Below are positions 1 to 7,391 of a stretch of 15,013 nt of DNA, in pieces. The notes under the pieces are model-generated. The model did not search any database. It worked only from the letters and a program-made list of their open reading frames with translations, and was not told the DNA's origin. Source of the DNA: Ascidiaceihabitans sp047624005 (GTDB lineage Bacteria; Pseudomonadota; Alphaproteobacteria; Rhodobacterales; Rhodobacteraceae); assembly GCA_047624005.1 (NCBI GenBank), contig JBLHPE010000060.1, positions 1 to 15,013 on the forward strand, given 5' to 3'. The translations under genes were made by a program, and so were the position numbers. Position 1 is the first letter of the stretch. Each line of letters opens with the position of its first letter.

Positions 1-2
1 AA

Positions 3-341
3 CGGCCCGACCTGCATATCGTGGCCCGTGCTTATGATCGCACGCATACCTTCCACCTGTATCAGGCAGGCGCAAACGACATCGTACGTGAATTGTTTGA
101 CGGCAGCTTAAGGGCTGGACGTTATGTACTTGAGAACGTGGGCCTCAGCGAGTTTGAAGCCTCGGAGGCAGAACGGGTCTTTTACAGTCACGACCGCGAG
201 TCCGTAAAGGAACTCGCCTTGTTGTGGCGCGCCGATATCCCAGTGACAGAAAATGAAGCCTACATGACCCGCGCGAAGGAACTGCAAAAGGAGCTGGAAA
301 CAGCGCTGTTGTTACAATCCGAAGAAGACCCAAAGACATAA
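3..341 (+). CDS. Monovalent cation:proton antiporter (KefB/KefC, CPA2 family), C-terminal fragment
   Basis: The 5' end lies outside the window; the frame is open from base 3 and 112 codons precede the TAA stop. The visible protein begins RPDLHIVARAYDR and continues with an AGANDIVRE stretch and SLRAGRYVLENVG. This matches the end of the cytosolic TrkA-N (RCK) nucleotide-binding domain of KefB/KefC-type potassium:proton antiporters, followed by the usual short charged tail (ELQKELETALLLQSEEDPKT). In this family the soluble domain senses NAD(H) or glutathione conjugates and gates K+ efflux through an N-terminal membrane domain that is not visible here. A GTG at 21 is internal, because homology continues upstream of it. 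The gene converges on cobT with about 30 bp between stop codons. Family assignment is confident; the exact ion and ligand cannot be judged from this fragment. Confidence 0.85.
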   Translation, partial: RPDLHIVARAYDRTHTFHLYQAGANDIVRELFDGSLRAGRYVLENVGLSEFEASEAERVFYSHDRESVKELALLWRADIPVTENEAYMTRAKELQKELETALLLQSEEDPKT

Positions 342-372
342 CCTGTAAGGTATGCTTGTGGCGCACCCGGCA

Positions 373-1386
373 TTATCCGTCGGACACACCCGCCTCGGCA
401 AATGTCGCCATACCGCTGTGACACGCAATCGCGCCCTGCAAAACACCAATGGCCAATGCGCCACCAGATGCTTCGCCTAAGCGCAAGCCCAATTGCAAAA
501 GCGGGGCCTTTCCCAGCGCTTCAAGCATACGTGCATGGGCTTGTTCATCACTTTGATGCCCTGCAACCGTATGATCCAAAACTCCGGGTTGGGTTGTATG
601 CAAGCAAGTCGCTGCCGCCGTACAAATGAACCCATCCAAAATCACCGGGATTCGTAACGAGCGCGCCCGCAGGATTGCCCCAGCCATCGCAGCCACTTCC
701 CGCCCCCCAAGGGCTGCAAGGGTATCTAGCCCATCACCTTTTCCACCGTGCAGTGCCACACCTGCAGCCACAACATCTGTTTTCGCCTGCAAGGCAGCAC
801 CTTCCACGCCCGTTCCACGACCCGTCCAGTCAGCGGCATCACCCCCAAGCAAAGCGTTGCCAATTGCGGCGGCTGATGTTGTGTTGCCAATTCCCATTTC
901 GCCAGTGACCAGTAGATCGGCATCTGCATCCACAGCATCCCAACCTGTTTGAATGGCCGCGCAAACCTCAGCCTCAGTCATTGCAGGGCTTTCGGTAAAG
1001 TCCGCTGTAGGCGTATCCAATGACAAGGCATGCACGTCCATCTTGGCACCAAATGTCTTGGCCAACTGATTGATCGCAGCACCACCATGTTGGAAGTTCA
1101 TCACCATCTGTTCAGTCACTTCCGGTGGAAAAGCAGAAACACCTTTGGCCGCAACACCGTGGTTGCCCGCAAACACAATAATCTGGGGCGCAATCAGCGA
1201 TGGGCGATCCGTACCACGCCAACCAGCGTACCAGATTGCCAAATCTTCAAGCCGACCCAAAGCACCGGGCGGCTTTGTCAGCTGCGCGTTACGGGCCTGT
1301 GCGCCTGCGACAGCATCCGCATCCGTCAGAGGTAAGGTTGTCATCATTGCGCGCACCTGCGCCAAAGTTGTGAATGAAATTGACAT
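373..1386 (-). CDS. cobT: Nicotinate-nucleotide--dimethylbenzimidazole phosphoribosyltransferase
   Basis: CobT transfers phosphoribose from nicotinate mononucleotide to 5,6-dimethylbenzimidazole, giving alpha-ribazole phosphate for the lower ligand of cobalamin. The 337-residue length is normal for the family. Visible hallmarks are LTKPPGALGRLED (about 36-48), VFAGNHGVA (about 71-79), GEMGIGNTT (162-170), LDGFICTAAA (about 250-259) and LGLRLGEASGG (about 299-309). The Glu at 305 in the last motif corresponds to the catalytic base known from Salmonella CobT. The frame is open for 21 codons further upstream, but ATG 1386 is chosen because GAAGGAAG (1393-1400) lies six bases ahead of it and the protein start MSISF fits the family better. 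It is divergent from cobS across 83 bp, where I see no cobalamin riboswitch. Confidence 0.95.
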   Translation of the reverse strand: MSISFTTLAQVRAMMTTLPLTDADAVAGAQARNAQLTKPPGALGRLEDLAIWYAGWRGTDRPSLIAPQIIVFAGNHGVAAKGVSAFPPEVTEQMVMNFQHGGAAINQLAKTFGAKMDVHALSLDTPTADFTESPAMTEAEVCAAIQTGWDAVDADADLLVTGEMGIGNTTSAAAIGNALLGGDAADWTGRGTGVEGAALQAKTDVVAAGVALHGGKGDGLDTLAALGGREVAAMAGAILRARSLRIPVILDGFICTAAATCLHTTQPGVLDHTVAGHQSDEQAHARMLEALGKAPLLQLGLRLGEASGGALAIGVLQGAIACHSGMATFAEAGVSDG

Positions 1387-1392
1387 GGTCCG

Positions 1393-1400
1393 CTTCCTTC
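1393..1400 (-). promoter_or_regulatory. Shine-Dalgarno site deciding the cobT start
   Basis: The minus strand reads GAAGGAAG, six bases before ATG 1384-1386. It supports this start over the longer open frame reaching 1449, which has no comparable site. Confidence 0.75.
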
Positions 1401-1469
1401 TCTTGCCAGACGCCTTTGGTCTGTTTACCCAAAGCAAGCTGACCTGCAAGGCATGAAAAAGGCGCGGAC

Positions 1470-2237
1470 ATGAATAAACACGACCAAAATGGCGCGTCTT
1501 ACCAAAATTGGCATTGGGATGTCATCGTTGCGGGTGCGCTTTTGACCCGCCTACCCCTGCCCCATGCCCCACAATCCGCGTTTGAGCGGCAAGCAAATAG
1601 CGTCTGGGCCTTTCCCATCATTGGTTTTTTGGTCGCGCTGCTATCTTGCGTGGCCGGATTTGTCGCTTTTGGCCTGGGCCTATCCGCCCCAATCACAGCA
1701 GGTCTAATGTTGGGTGTGAATATGATCCTAACAGGCGCGATGCACGAGGATGGCCTAGCAGATTGTGCCGATGGTTTCTGGGGGGGATTTGATCGGGATC
1801 GCCGACTGGAAATCATGAAAGACAGCCAAATCGGCACTTACGGTGTATTGGCGTTGGTTGTGACCATTGGCCTGCGATGGTTGGCCTTAAGTGCAATTAT
1901 CTCAACCGGATTTGCAGGAGTTATCGCCGCGGCGGTCTTATCACGCGGCATTCTGCCCGCACTGATGGCAATGCTGAACCATGCCCGTGATACCGGCTTA
2001 TCCCATAGCGTGGGGCGACCAACACATTTTTCAGCTGTGGTCGCTTTTGGGATCGCAAGCGTCATCGCATTCGTCATTATTGGGCTTAGCGCGATTGGCG
2101 CATTCATTACCACGGTTGTTGTTGCCTTTGCTGTTGGGCGATTGGCCAAAACTAAGATCAACGGACAAACAGGGGATGTTTTGGGTGCGACCCAAGTGTT
2201 GTCAGAAACCGCTGTCTTGCTATGGTTGATCGCTTAA
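1470..2237 (+). CDS. cobS: Adenosylcobinamide-GDP ribazoletransferase (cobalamin synthase)
   Basis: CobS (CobV) is a polytopic inner-membrane enzyme that joins adenosylcobinamide-GDP to alpha-ribazole (or its phosphate), the step after CobT's product. The 255-residue protein carries the family signature MHEDGLADCADGFWGG at about 91-106, with the acidic residues E93, D94, D98 and D101 that bind metal and substrate in this family. It is followed by RRLEIMKDSQIGTYG (111-125). Hydrophobic spans occur at about 48-70, 74-90, 126-145, 150-165, 190-220 and near the C-terminus. An AAGG about seven bases upstream of ATG 1470 can act as ribosome-binding site. Lying head-to-head with cobT, it completes a small nucleotide-loop pair; no other cob gene is in the window. 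Confidence 0.95.
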   Translation: MNKHDQNGASYQNWHWDVIVAGALLTRLPLPHAPQSAFERQANSVWAFPIIGFLVALLSCVAGFVAFGLGLSAPITAGLMLGVNMILTGAMHEDGLADCADGFWGGFDRDRRLEIMKDSQIGTYGVLALVVTIGLRWLALSAIISTGFAGVIAAAVLSRGILPALMAMLNHARDTGLSHSVGRPTHFSAVVAFGIASVIAFVIIGLSAIGAFITTVVVAFAVGRLAKTKINGQTGDVLGATQVLSETAVLLWLIA

Positions 2238-2248
2238 CAGCACCGCAG

Positions 2249-2283
2249 AAAAAAACCGCATTGAACATAAGCCCAACGCGGTT
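2249..2283 (-). terminator. Rho-independent terminator of carD
   Basis: On the minus strand AACCGCGTTG pairs with CAATGCGGTT (10 bp with one G-U) around a 10-base loop, followed directly by a run of seven T. It lies about 35 bp past the carD stop codon. cobS reads into it from the other side, but the plus strand lacks a comparable T run, so it serves mainly carD. Confidence 0.85.
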
Positions 2284-2317
2284 ATTCGATTTTCAATCGA
2301 TTTCAAACGAAATTGAC

Positions 2318-2845
2318 TTAGGTCGCTGCAATCACAGGAACCACACGGCTCATCAAGATGTCTGTGATTTTTCTACCAGCAGCAATCTCGTCCCCAGTTT
2401 CCACTGCAGCAACTTCACGTGTCAGGCGCTCAAGCGCGGCTTCATAAAGCTGACGCTCTGAATAGCTTTGCTCACGTTGATCATCTGTGCGGTGCAAGTC
2501 GCGAACAACTTCTGCAATCGCAATCAGGTCGCCCGAATTGATCTTTTGTTCATACTCTTGGGCGCGACGCGACCACATAGCACGTTTAACTTTTGCTTTG
2601 CCTTTAAGCGTTTTCATCGCGTGCAGAATATCGTTCGGAGACGAGAGCGAGCGCATCCCAATTTCCGTCGCCTTGTGTGTTGGCACACGCAGGGTCATTT
2701 TGTCTTTCTCGAAAGAAATCACAAACAGTTCCAGCACGACATCAGCTACTTCCTGTTCTTCAACATCTACGATTTGGCCAACGCCATGCGCTGGATAGAC
2801 CACAAATTCGTTGATGCGGAAGTCGAGCTTTTTCGATTTTGTCAT
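2318..2845 (-). CDS. carD: CarD/CdnL-family RNA polymerase-binding transcription regulator
   Basis: CarD/CdnL proteins bind the RNA polymerase beta subunit and stabilise the open complex, especially at rRNA and other weak promoters. The 175-residue protein has an N-terminal RNAP-interaction domain (about 8-65) with FVVYPAHGVGQI at 14-25. A helical C-terminal DNA-binding domain (about 70-170) contains KRAMWSRRAQEYE. Trp91 there sits where the family's conserved Trp wedges into the upstream edge of the transcription bubble. GAGGA (2852-2856) lies six bases before ATG 2845. A near-consensus promoter sits immediately upstream and a strong terminator downstream, so the gene can be monocistronic although it follows fdxA on the same strand. 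In Rhodobacter sphaeroides, CarD is reported to activate promoters lacking T at -7 and to repress its own gene. Confidence 0.93.
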   Translation of the reverse strand: MTKSKKLDFRINEFVVYPAHGVGQIVDVEEQEVADVVLELFVISFEKDKMTLRVPTHKATEIGMRSLSSPNDILHAMKTLKGKAKVKRAMWSRRAQEYEQKINSGDLIAIAEVVRDLHRTDDQREQSYSERQLYEAALERLTREVAAVETGDEIAAGRKITDILMSRVVPVIAAT

Positions 2846-2865
2846 TCAGTGTCCTCGTGAAACGG

Positions 2866-2893
2866 ATGATATCCTGCCACTTTTCAAAGTCAA
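2866..2893 (-). promoter_or_regulatory. Predicted sigma70-type promoter of carD
   Basis: The minus strand has TTGACT (2888-2893, 5/6 to consensus), a 16-bp spacer and TATCAT (2866-2871, 5/6). Transcription would start near 2859, giving a leader of about 14 bases that still contains the GAGGA ribosome-binding site. The -10 element ends in T, an unusually consensus-like promoter for this lineage. The -35 box lies directly after the hairpin at 2894-2938. Confidence 0.6.
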
Positions 2894-2938
2894 AACCGCA
2901 TCGGGCGGGGCAAACATTGCCTCGTCACAACTGCGGTT
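2894..2938 (-). terminator. Nested hairpin upstream of carD, possible terminator of the fdxA transcript
   Basis: On the minus strand AACCGCA and TGCGGTT form a perfect 7-bp outer stem enclosing an inner stem GGCAA/TTGCC with a TGT loop. It is followed by TTTGACTTTG, a poor T tract. It lies about 205 bp past the fdxA stop and just before the carD -35 box. It may end read-through from fdxA or insulate the carD promoter. The remaining bases 2939-3143 hold no gene that I can support. Confidence 0.35.
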
Positions 2939-3143
2939 ATTTCAGTGAACTAATGGTTCTGACAAAACTTTCAATGTCAGGCAGGAAACCGATCCGTTAG
3001 GTTATGTGTAAAAAGACCATATCACAAAAAACGGCCCCAAGAAAGTTCGCGCAAGCGTCTATTTTCCAGAATTACCGGATAACTTGCATTTAATTGGAAA
3101 AATTGGCCGACAACAGCTCGAAATTTATCAGACATTGATTCGG

Positions 3144-3482
3144 TTAACCGCCCTCACCTGGCTGCTCAGAGAAATACTTCTCTAGCTTGCCGGTCTCGCC
3201 GTCACGTTCTTCAGCCTCAGGTAACTGGTCTTTTTTGGTAATAATGACTGGCCAAAGTTCAGAATACTTACGGTTAAATTCGACCCACTTTTCCATATCT
3301 GGCTCAGTATCTGGACGAATAGCATCCGCAGGACACTCAGGTTCGCACACGCCACAGTCGATGCATTCATCTGGATGAATGACCAACATGTTCTCACCTT
3401 CATAGAAGCAGTCTACGGGGCAGACTTCGACGCAGTCGGTATATTTGCAGGCGATGCAGGAATCATTGACGATATAGGTCAT
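3144..3482 (-). CDS. fdxA: 7Fe ferredoxin ([3Fe-4S][4Fe-4S])
   Basis: This is a small soluble electron carrier. The 112-residue protein has nine Cys, at 9, 12, 17, 21, 25, 40, 43, 46 and 50. The arrangement C9-x7-C17-x3-C21-P plus C40-x2-C43-x2-C46-x3-C50-P is that of FdxA/Azotobacter FdI-type ferredoxins with one 3Fe and one 4Fe cluster. The opening TYIVNDSCIACKYTDCVEVC and the long C-terminal extension (about 60 residues, including MEKWVEFNRKYSELWP) are typical of the proteobacterial FdxA group. No clear Shine-Dalgarno precedes ATG 3482. It lies 55 bp behind the S4-domain gene on the same strand and is probably transcribed with it. The electron partner is not evident from the neighbours. 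Confidence 0.93.
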   Translation of the reverse strand: MTYIVNDSCIACKYTDCVEVCPVDCFYEGENMLVIHPDECIDCGVCEPECPADAIRPDTEPDMEKWVEFNRKYSELWPVIITKKDQLPEAEERDGETGKLEKYFSEQPGEGG

Positions 3483-3537
3483 ACAAAGGTCGCTCGTTTT
3501 TGACGTTTCAGTGGTCTAGCTAATTCAGGAACCACGA

Positions 3538-3945
3538 TCATTCAAGGTGGTCTGATGCCCCACCAAAGGAATGGATCTTATAAAGATCACCCTTGCGTCT
3601 GTCCCGCTTTGTGGGACGCCCTTTTCCCTCAAAACTAGGATTGATGGGATGTTTGTTCTTTGGTTTCAGCTCTGGTGGGGACAGGTCGGTGTAAAGCACC
3701 TGTGCTTCGGGTGCTGGACCGCGTCGATTTCCAAGAACATCGATCTGGATCACACGGGTTTGTTCGCCGGCCACGAAGGTCAAAACATTGCCAATTTGGA
3801 TCATGGTGGACCGCTTGGTGACCCTATCACCGTCAACACGTACATCTCCGGCGGCCACATGTTTGGCCGCCAAAGATCGTGTTTTGAAAAAGCGAGCGAA
3901 CCACAGCCATTTGTCGAGCCGCAGTTTCGCCACTGGTTCACTCAT
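3538..3945 (-). CDS. S4-domain RNA-binding protein (Hsp15/HslR-like)
   Basis: The 135-residue protein opens with an S4 RNA-binding fold at about 8-60 (LRLDKWLWFARFFKTRS, then AAGDVRVDG). This is the pattern of Hsp15/HslR, which in E. coli binds 50S subunits carrying nascent chains released from stalled ribosomes. The C-terminal third is basic and low in complexity (KGRPTKRDRRKGD), as expected for an RNA-contacting tail. The ATG at 3945 begins at the base right after the TAA of the helicase gene (TAAATG), so the ribosome-binding region lies inside the helicase coding sequence and the two are probably translationally coupled. A ribosomal target is inferred from the family; the helicase partner suggests RNA metabolism more broadly. 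Confidence 0.88.
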   Translation of the reverse strand: MSEPVAKLRLDKWLWFARFFKTRSLAAKHVAAGDVRVDGDRVTKRSTMIQIGNVLTFVAGEQTRVIQIDVLGNRRGPAPEAQVLYTDLSPPELKPKNKHPINPSFEGKGRPTKRDRRKGDLYKIHSFGGASDHLE

Positions 3946-6735
3946 TTACTTACCGCTTTTCAATCCCATCAACGCCGCTGCAAACGGATTGTCTGGGTCG
4001 ATTTTCTTTTCAGGTTTTGGTGGACGGGCCGAGAAAGATTTAGACTTATCTTCGCGTGGGCCTTTGTTCGCACCACGCCCCTTGCCTTGGGGTTTGCCTT
4101 TGCCACGGCCGTCACCAGCTGGTTTTGCGTCAGTGCGCGGTGGACGTGTGTTAGCACGTTGTGGGCGTGACCACGTGAAGGTGTAGAACACTTCCATTTC
4201 AGCAACCGGAACTTCGGCAGCGGTCTCAACAACCGCCTCTGGCTCTGCGGCAACGGATGCATCAGCTTCAGTCGGTGCTTCAGCTTCAACAACGGGTTCC
4301 GCGTCGGCAACAGCTTCGACAGGTGTTTCCACCTCAACCACCGCAACAGGTGTCGCTTTGACCTTCTCGCGCTCGCCTTTTTCGCCTTTGTACCCAAGGC
4401 CCTGCATCAAGTCTGCGAACTGCTCAAGTGTCATGCCTGTAATCGACAGCATGTCTGCTTTGGCCTCAAATCCACCCCGTGAATCCTCGCCCCGTAGCAT
4501 GTCCGCCAAACGTTCTAGCATATCGATGCGGATCGCACGTTCGCCAGCAATGCGGTAGCCGGACATCGTGTCGGAACCGTCAGTCGCGCCTTTATCAGCA
4601 GGAATGGTGACCAATCCAGGAGGCGGTGATTCAGGGAAAATGTCGAGACCCTTGGACAGCGACCACAACACAAGACGCAAACGCGTCGGCGCGGGTTTCA
4701 ACAACAAAGGCATAAAGATGGTGAATTGACCAAACCGGATACCGTGTTTGCGCAACGCGCCACGGGCGTCTTGATCCAGTGATTTCACATCATCAGTGAC
4801 TTTGGCACGTGGTAAAACGCCCATGTTCTCGACCATCTGAAATGCGAAGCCACGGGCAAGCCCTGTCAGTTCTTCGTCACGCCCTAGGTTCAACAATGGC
4901 TCAAACAGGGCCGCAACCTTGCGATCAATGAAATGCTGCAAGCGACGTTGCACTTTTTCAGCAACCTCTGGCCCAGCGACGTCATCAACAAACACTTCGA
5001 CCCGTGGTTTAAGCGCGTCGGCGCCTGCCACAAGTTTACCAACTGCCGAGGAACCCCACATAAGGCCACCCTGTTCGGTATAATCTATTTCAGTATCGGG
5101 TGCGTTATAGAATCGATCTGCGCGCAGATAGAACTGCGGGGCAAGCGCCTGCAGCGCTACCGTTTTGATCGTCTTGGCCTCAGCGGCCCCGGATCCTTTG
5201 TCCTGACTAAATCGGAAACCATCCAATTTGCCCACAAATTCACCTTCTACAGTCACCTCACCGGTGTCGTTTACTTCGGCCACAATGGCTTCCTTCTGTC
5301 CCAATCGGCGCAAAAGCACGGATGTGCGCCGATCTACAAATCTTTGGGTCAAACGCTCGTGCAGCGCATCCGACAACCTGTCTTCTACAGAACGTGTCTC
5401 GTCGCGCCAATGACTTTCGTCACGTGTCCAACCTTTGCGTTGCGAAACATATGTCCAAGTCCGAATAAACGCGAGCCTTTTGGACAGCGCATCAATATCG
5501 CCGTCGGTCCGATCAATCCGTTTTATTTGTCGGGCAAGAAAGTCATCAGGGATGCTACCACTTTGGTGCAAGTAGTTAAAAATAACGCCAGCAAGGTCCG
5601 CATGCTCGCCATTCCCGATGCCCCTAAAGTCAGGCAAACGGCACACATCCCACAACAATTTCACTGAGGGACCGTCGCTTGCACGTGCGCTAACTTCCGC
5701 CACTTCAGACAAGGTCTTAAGTGTTGCTAAATCATCAGCCTCACGGGCTTTCACAAGCATTTCGTGATCTGGTGGAGCCTCAAGCGTTTGGATCAACCGG
5801 CTGATACTGCCGAATTGAAGCGCGTGATTGCGGTAATTGAGTTTACGTTGCGGTGTGAATCGGTGCTCCATAATTGCGTTGGCGACACCGTCATCTAATG
5901 GCCGCGCCTCGCCCGTCACACCAAAGGTACCATCCTTCATACCACGCCCAGCACGACCTGCGATTTGTGCAAGTTCGTTAGGAGCCAAAGGGCGCATCCG
6001 CCGACCATCGAATTTGGACAGCGCAGAAAAGGCAACGTGATCCACATCGAGGTTAAGCCCCATGCCGATGGCATCTGTGGCAACCAGATAATCCACCTCA
6101 CCGTTTTGATACATCTCAACCTGTGCATTGCGTGTGCGCGGGCTGAGCGCCCCCATGACAACAGCAGCACCACCCTTTTGGCGGCGTATCAGTTCGGCGA
6201 TTGCATATACGTTTTCGACAGAAAAACCGACGATTGCACTGCGCGGGCGCATCCGGCTTATCTTTTTCTGACCTGAATAGGTCAATTCAGACATCCGGTC
6301 GCGGCGAAGAAACTGGGCCTCTGGAATCAATTCAGCAATAGCACTGCGCATGGTGTCAGAGCCCAAGAACAACGTCTCGTGCAATCCACGGGCCCGTAAC
6401 AAACGGTCAGTAAAAATATGGCCCCTCTCAGGATCCGCACAAACCTGAATTTCATCAACGGCAAGGAAGTCGCATCCCATACCATCTGGCATCGCCTCAA
6501 CAGTACAGACCCAATACTGCGTCCGAGGTGGCACGATGCGTTCCTCGCCCGTGACCAGCGCCACAACTGATGGACCACGGATCGCTACGATGCGGTCATA
6601 AACCTCGCGGGCCAATAGGCGCAGCGGCAGGCCAATGATGCCCGTGCGATGCCCCAACATCCGCTCAATCGCGTAGGTGGTTTTACCTGTATTGGTCGGA
6701 CCTAAAACGGCTACGACACGTCCGTTTAACGACAC
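3946..6735 (-). CDS. Suv3-like superfamily 2 RNA helicase with a long bipartite tail
   Basis: The 929-residue protein is an ATP-dependent SF2 helicase of the Ski2/Suv3 type, the alphaproteobacterial relative of the mitochondrial degradosome helicase. Motif I is GPTNTGKT (12-19), motif II is DEIQ (94-97) rather than DEAD/DEAH, motif III region LGSDTM (124-129), motif V ATDAIGMGLNL (219-229), motif VI QIAGRAGR (257-264). A long helical region follows to about 790. The tail holds an Ala/Glu/Val-rich acidic stretch (about 794-846), a short EVFYTFTW motif (848-855), a Gly/Lys/Arg-rich basic stretch (about 856-912) and an end DPDNPFAAALMGLK (913-926). GTG 6735 is the start, supported by AGGGGA five bases upstream (6741-6746). 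It is flanked by the TPR gene (25 bp gap) and the S4 gene (no gap). RNA turnover or ribosome-linked RNA remodelling is inferred; the bacterial role is not established to my knowledge. Confidence 0.9.
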   Translation of the reverse strand: MSLNGRVVAVLGPTNTGKTTYAIERMLGHRTGIIGLPLRLLAREVYDRIVAIRGPSVVALVTGEERIVPPRTQYWVCTVEAMPDGMGCDFLAVDEIQVCADPERGHIFTDRLLRARGLHETLFLGSDTMRSAIAELIPEAQFLRRDRMSELTYSGQKKISRMRPRSAIVGFSVENVYAIAELIRRQKGGAAVVMGALSPRTRNAQVEMYQNGEVDYLVATDAIGMGLNLDVDHVAFSALSKFDGRRMRPLAPNELAQIAGRAGRGMKDGTFGVTGEARPLDDGVANAIMEHRFTPQRKLNYRNHALQFGSISRLIQTLEAPPDHEMLVKAREADDLATLKTLSEVAEVSARASDGPSVKLLWDVCRLPDFRGIGNGEHADLAGVIFNYLHQSGSIPDDFLARQIKRIDRTDGDIDALSKRLAFIRTWTYVSQRKGWTRDESHWRDETRSVEDRLSDALHERLTQRFVDRRTSVLLRRLGQKEAIVAEVNDTGEVTVEGEFVGKLDGFRFSQDKGSGAAEAKTIKTVALQALAPQFYLRADRFYNAPDTEIDYTEQGGLMWGSSAVGKLVAGADALKPRVEVFVDDVAGPEVAEKVQRRLQHFIDRKVAALFEPLLNLGRDEELTGLARGFAFQMVENMGVLPRAKVTDDVKSLDQDARGALRKHGIRFGQFTIFMPLLLKPAPTRLRLVLWSLSKGLDIFPESPPPGLVTIPADKGATDGSDTMSGYRIAGERAIRIDMLERLADMLRGEDSRGGFEAKADMLSITGMTLEQFADLMQGLGYKGEKGEREKVKATPVAVVEVETPVEAVADAEPVVEAEAPTEADASVAAEPEAVVETAAEVPVAEMEVFYTFTWSRPQRANTRPPRTDAKPAGDGRGKGKPQGKGRGANKGPREDKSKSFSARPPKPEKKIDPDNPFAAALMGLKSGK

Positions 6736-6740
6736 TGCAA

Positions 6741-6746
6741 TCCCCT
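6741..6746 (-). promoter_or_regulatory. Shine-Dalgarno site supporting the GTG start of the helicase
   Basis: AGGGGA on the minus strand lies five bases before GTG 6733-6735. The ATP-binding motif follows eleven residues later, as expected for the family. Confidence 0.7.
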
Positions 6747-6760
6747 AAAACACCAAGCCT

Positions 6761-7318
6761 TTAAAGCTTGCGTCCGATTCCTTGGCCTTCCAGCCGTTTC
6801 AACGCATTGGTCGCGTTTTCGTGATGGGGATGCAAGCTTAGAACCTCTCGGAATGCCTTTTCGGCACGCGACAGATCGCCCAAAGTGATCATCAAAGCCC
6901 CCAAGCTAAACACAGCATCGTAATTATCTGGGTTCAGGACCAATGCACGTTGCAGATCATCCATAGCTGGACCAAGTAAATCGGCGCGAAAATAGGCAGT
7001 TGCACGGGCATGCCACCCTTCGGCAAAATCAGGCGCATGATCGGTTAAGGCCGTTAGATGTTCGATCGCAGCAGGCATATCTTCTTTTGCCATCGCTTCA
7101 CGGCCGCGCAGCAGCAGCAAATCAAGCGCAGTTGAGCCTGATTTCGACCACTCCAGCTTTAATTCGCGCTCTATCCGCGCAATATCGCCTTTATCCGCCG
7201 TTTTAAGTTGCACCATCAGGTCAGACGTGACCGATTGCGCTGACAAAGGTAAGGTATTCATGACTGTCATCATAAATGCCGCGACGGTAAGTTTGAGGTT
7301 ATGTGTTTTGATGCCCAT
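6761..7318 (-). CDS. Exported tetratricopeptide-repeat protein
   Basis: The 185-residue protein starts at ATG 7318 with a signal-peptide-like N-terminus: positively charged MGIKTHNLK, a hydrophobic core LTVAAFMMTVM, then LPLSA before QSV, giving likely cleavage after about residue 27. About three TPR units follow (roughly 65-98, 99-132, 133-166), with characteristic runs such as GWHARATAYFRAD and DAVFSLGALMITLGDLSRAE. TPRs are helical protein-binding repeats, so a periplasmic scaffold role is plausible; the partner is unknown. The frame extends to 7378 but the added residues do not resemble a leader, so the inner ATG is preferred although its ribosome-binding site is weak. It heads the minus-strand block, 25 bp before the helicase, and is divergent from the SCP2 gene across 73 bp, where I could not pick out a convincing promoter. 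Confidence 0.8.
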   Translation of the reverse strand: MGIKTHNLKLTVAAFMMTVMNTLPLSAQSVTSDLMVQLKTADKGDIARIERELKLEWSKSGSTALDLLLLRGREAMAKEDMPAAIEHLTALTDHAPDFAEGWHARATAYFRADLLGPAMDDLQRALVLNPDNYDAVFSLGALMITLGDLSRAEKAFREVLSLHPHHENATNALKRLEGQGIGRKL

Positions 7319-7391
7319 ACTTAAGAATGTAACAGGACGCAGCGGCAAATCCATAGCTGACTGCCAATTAACAACCAAAGGTCAATAACAC

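Noticed and set aside
1070..1456. A 128-codon plus-strand frame next to cobS
   Set aside because: It is antisense to the conserved N-terminal half of cobT and has no recognisable product.
1387..1469. A cobalamin riboswitch between cobT and cobS
   Set aside because: The gap is only 83 bp, too short for the roughly 200-base B12 riboswitch, and no B12-box-like sequence was seen. A small CAGAC/GTCTG inverted repeat (1407-1423) is too short to call an operator.
3571..4170. A 199-codon plus-strand frame spanning the S4 gene and helicase tail
   Set aside because: It is the complement of two well-supported genes; its length comes from their low-complexity basic and acidic codons.
4933..5667. A 244-codon open frame on the plus strand
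   Set aside because: It lies wholly antisense to the conserved body of the helicase gene, its translation resembles no family, and no ribosome-binding site precedes it.
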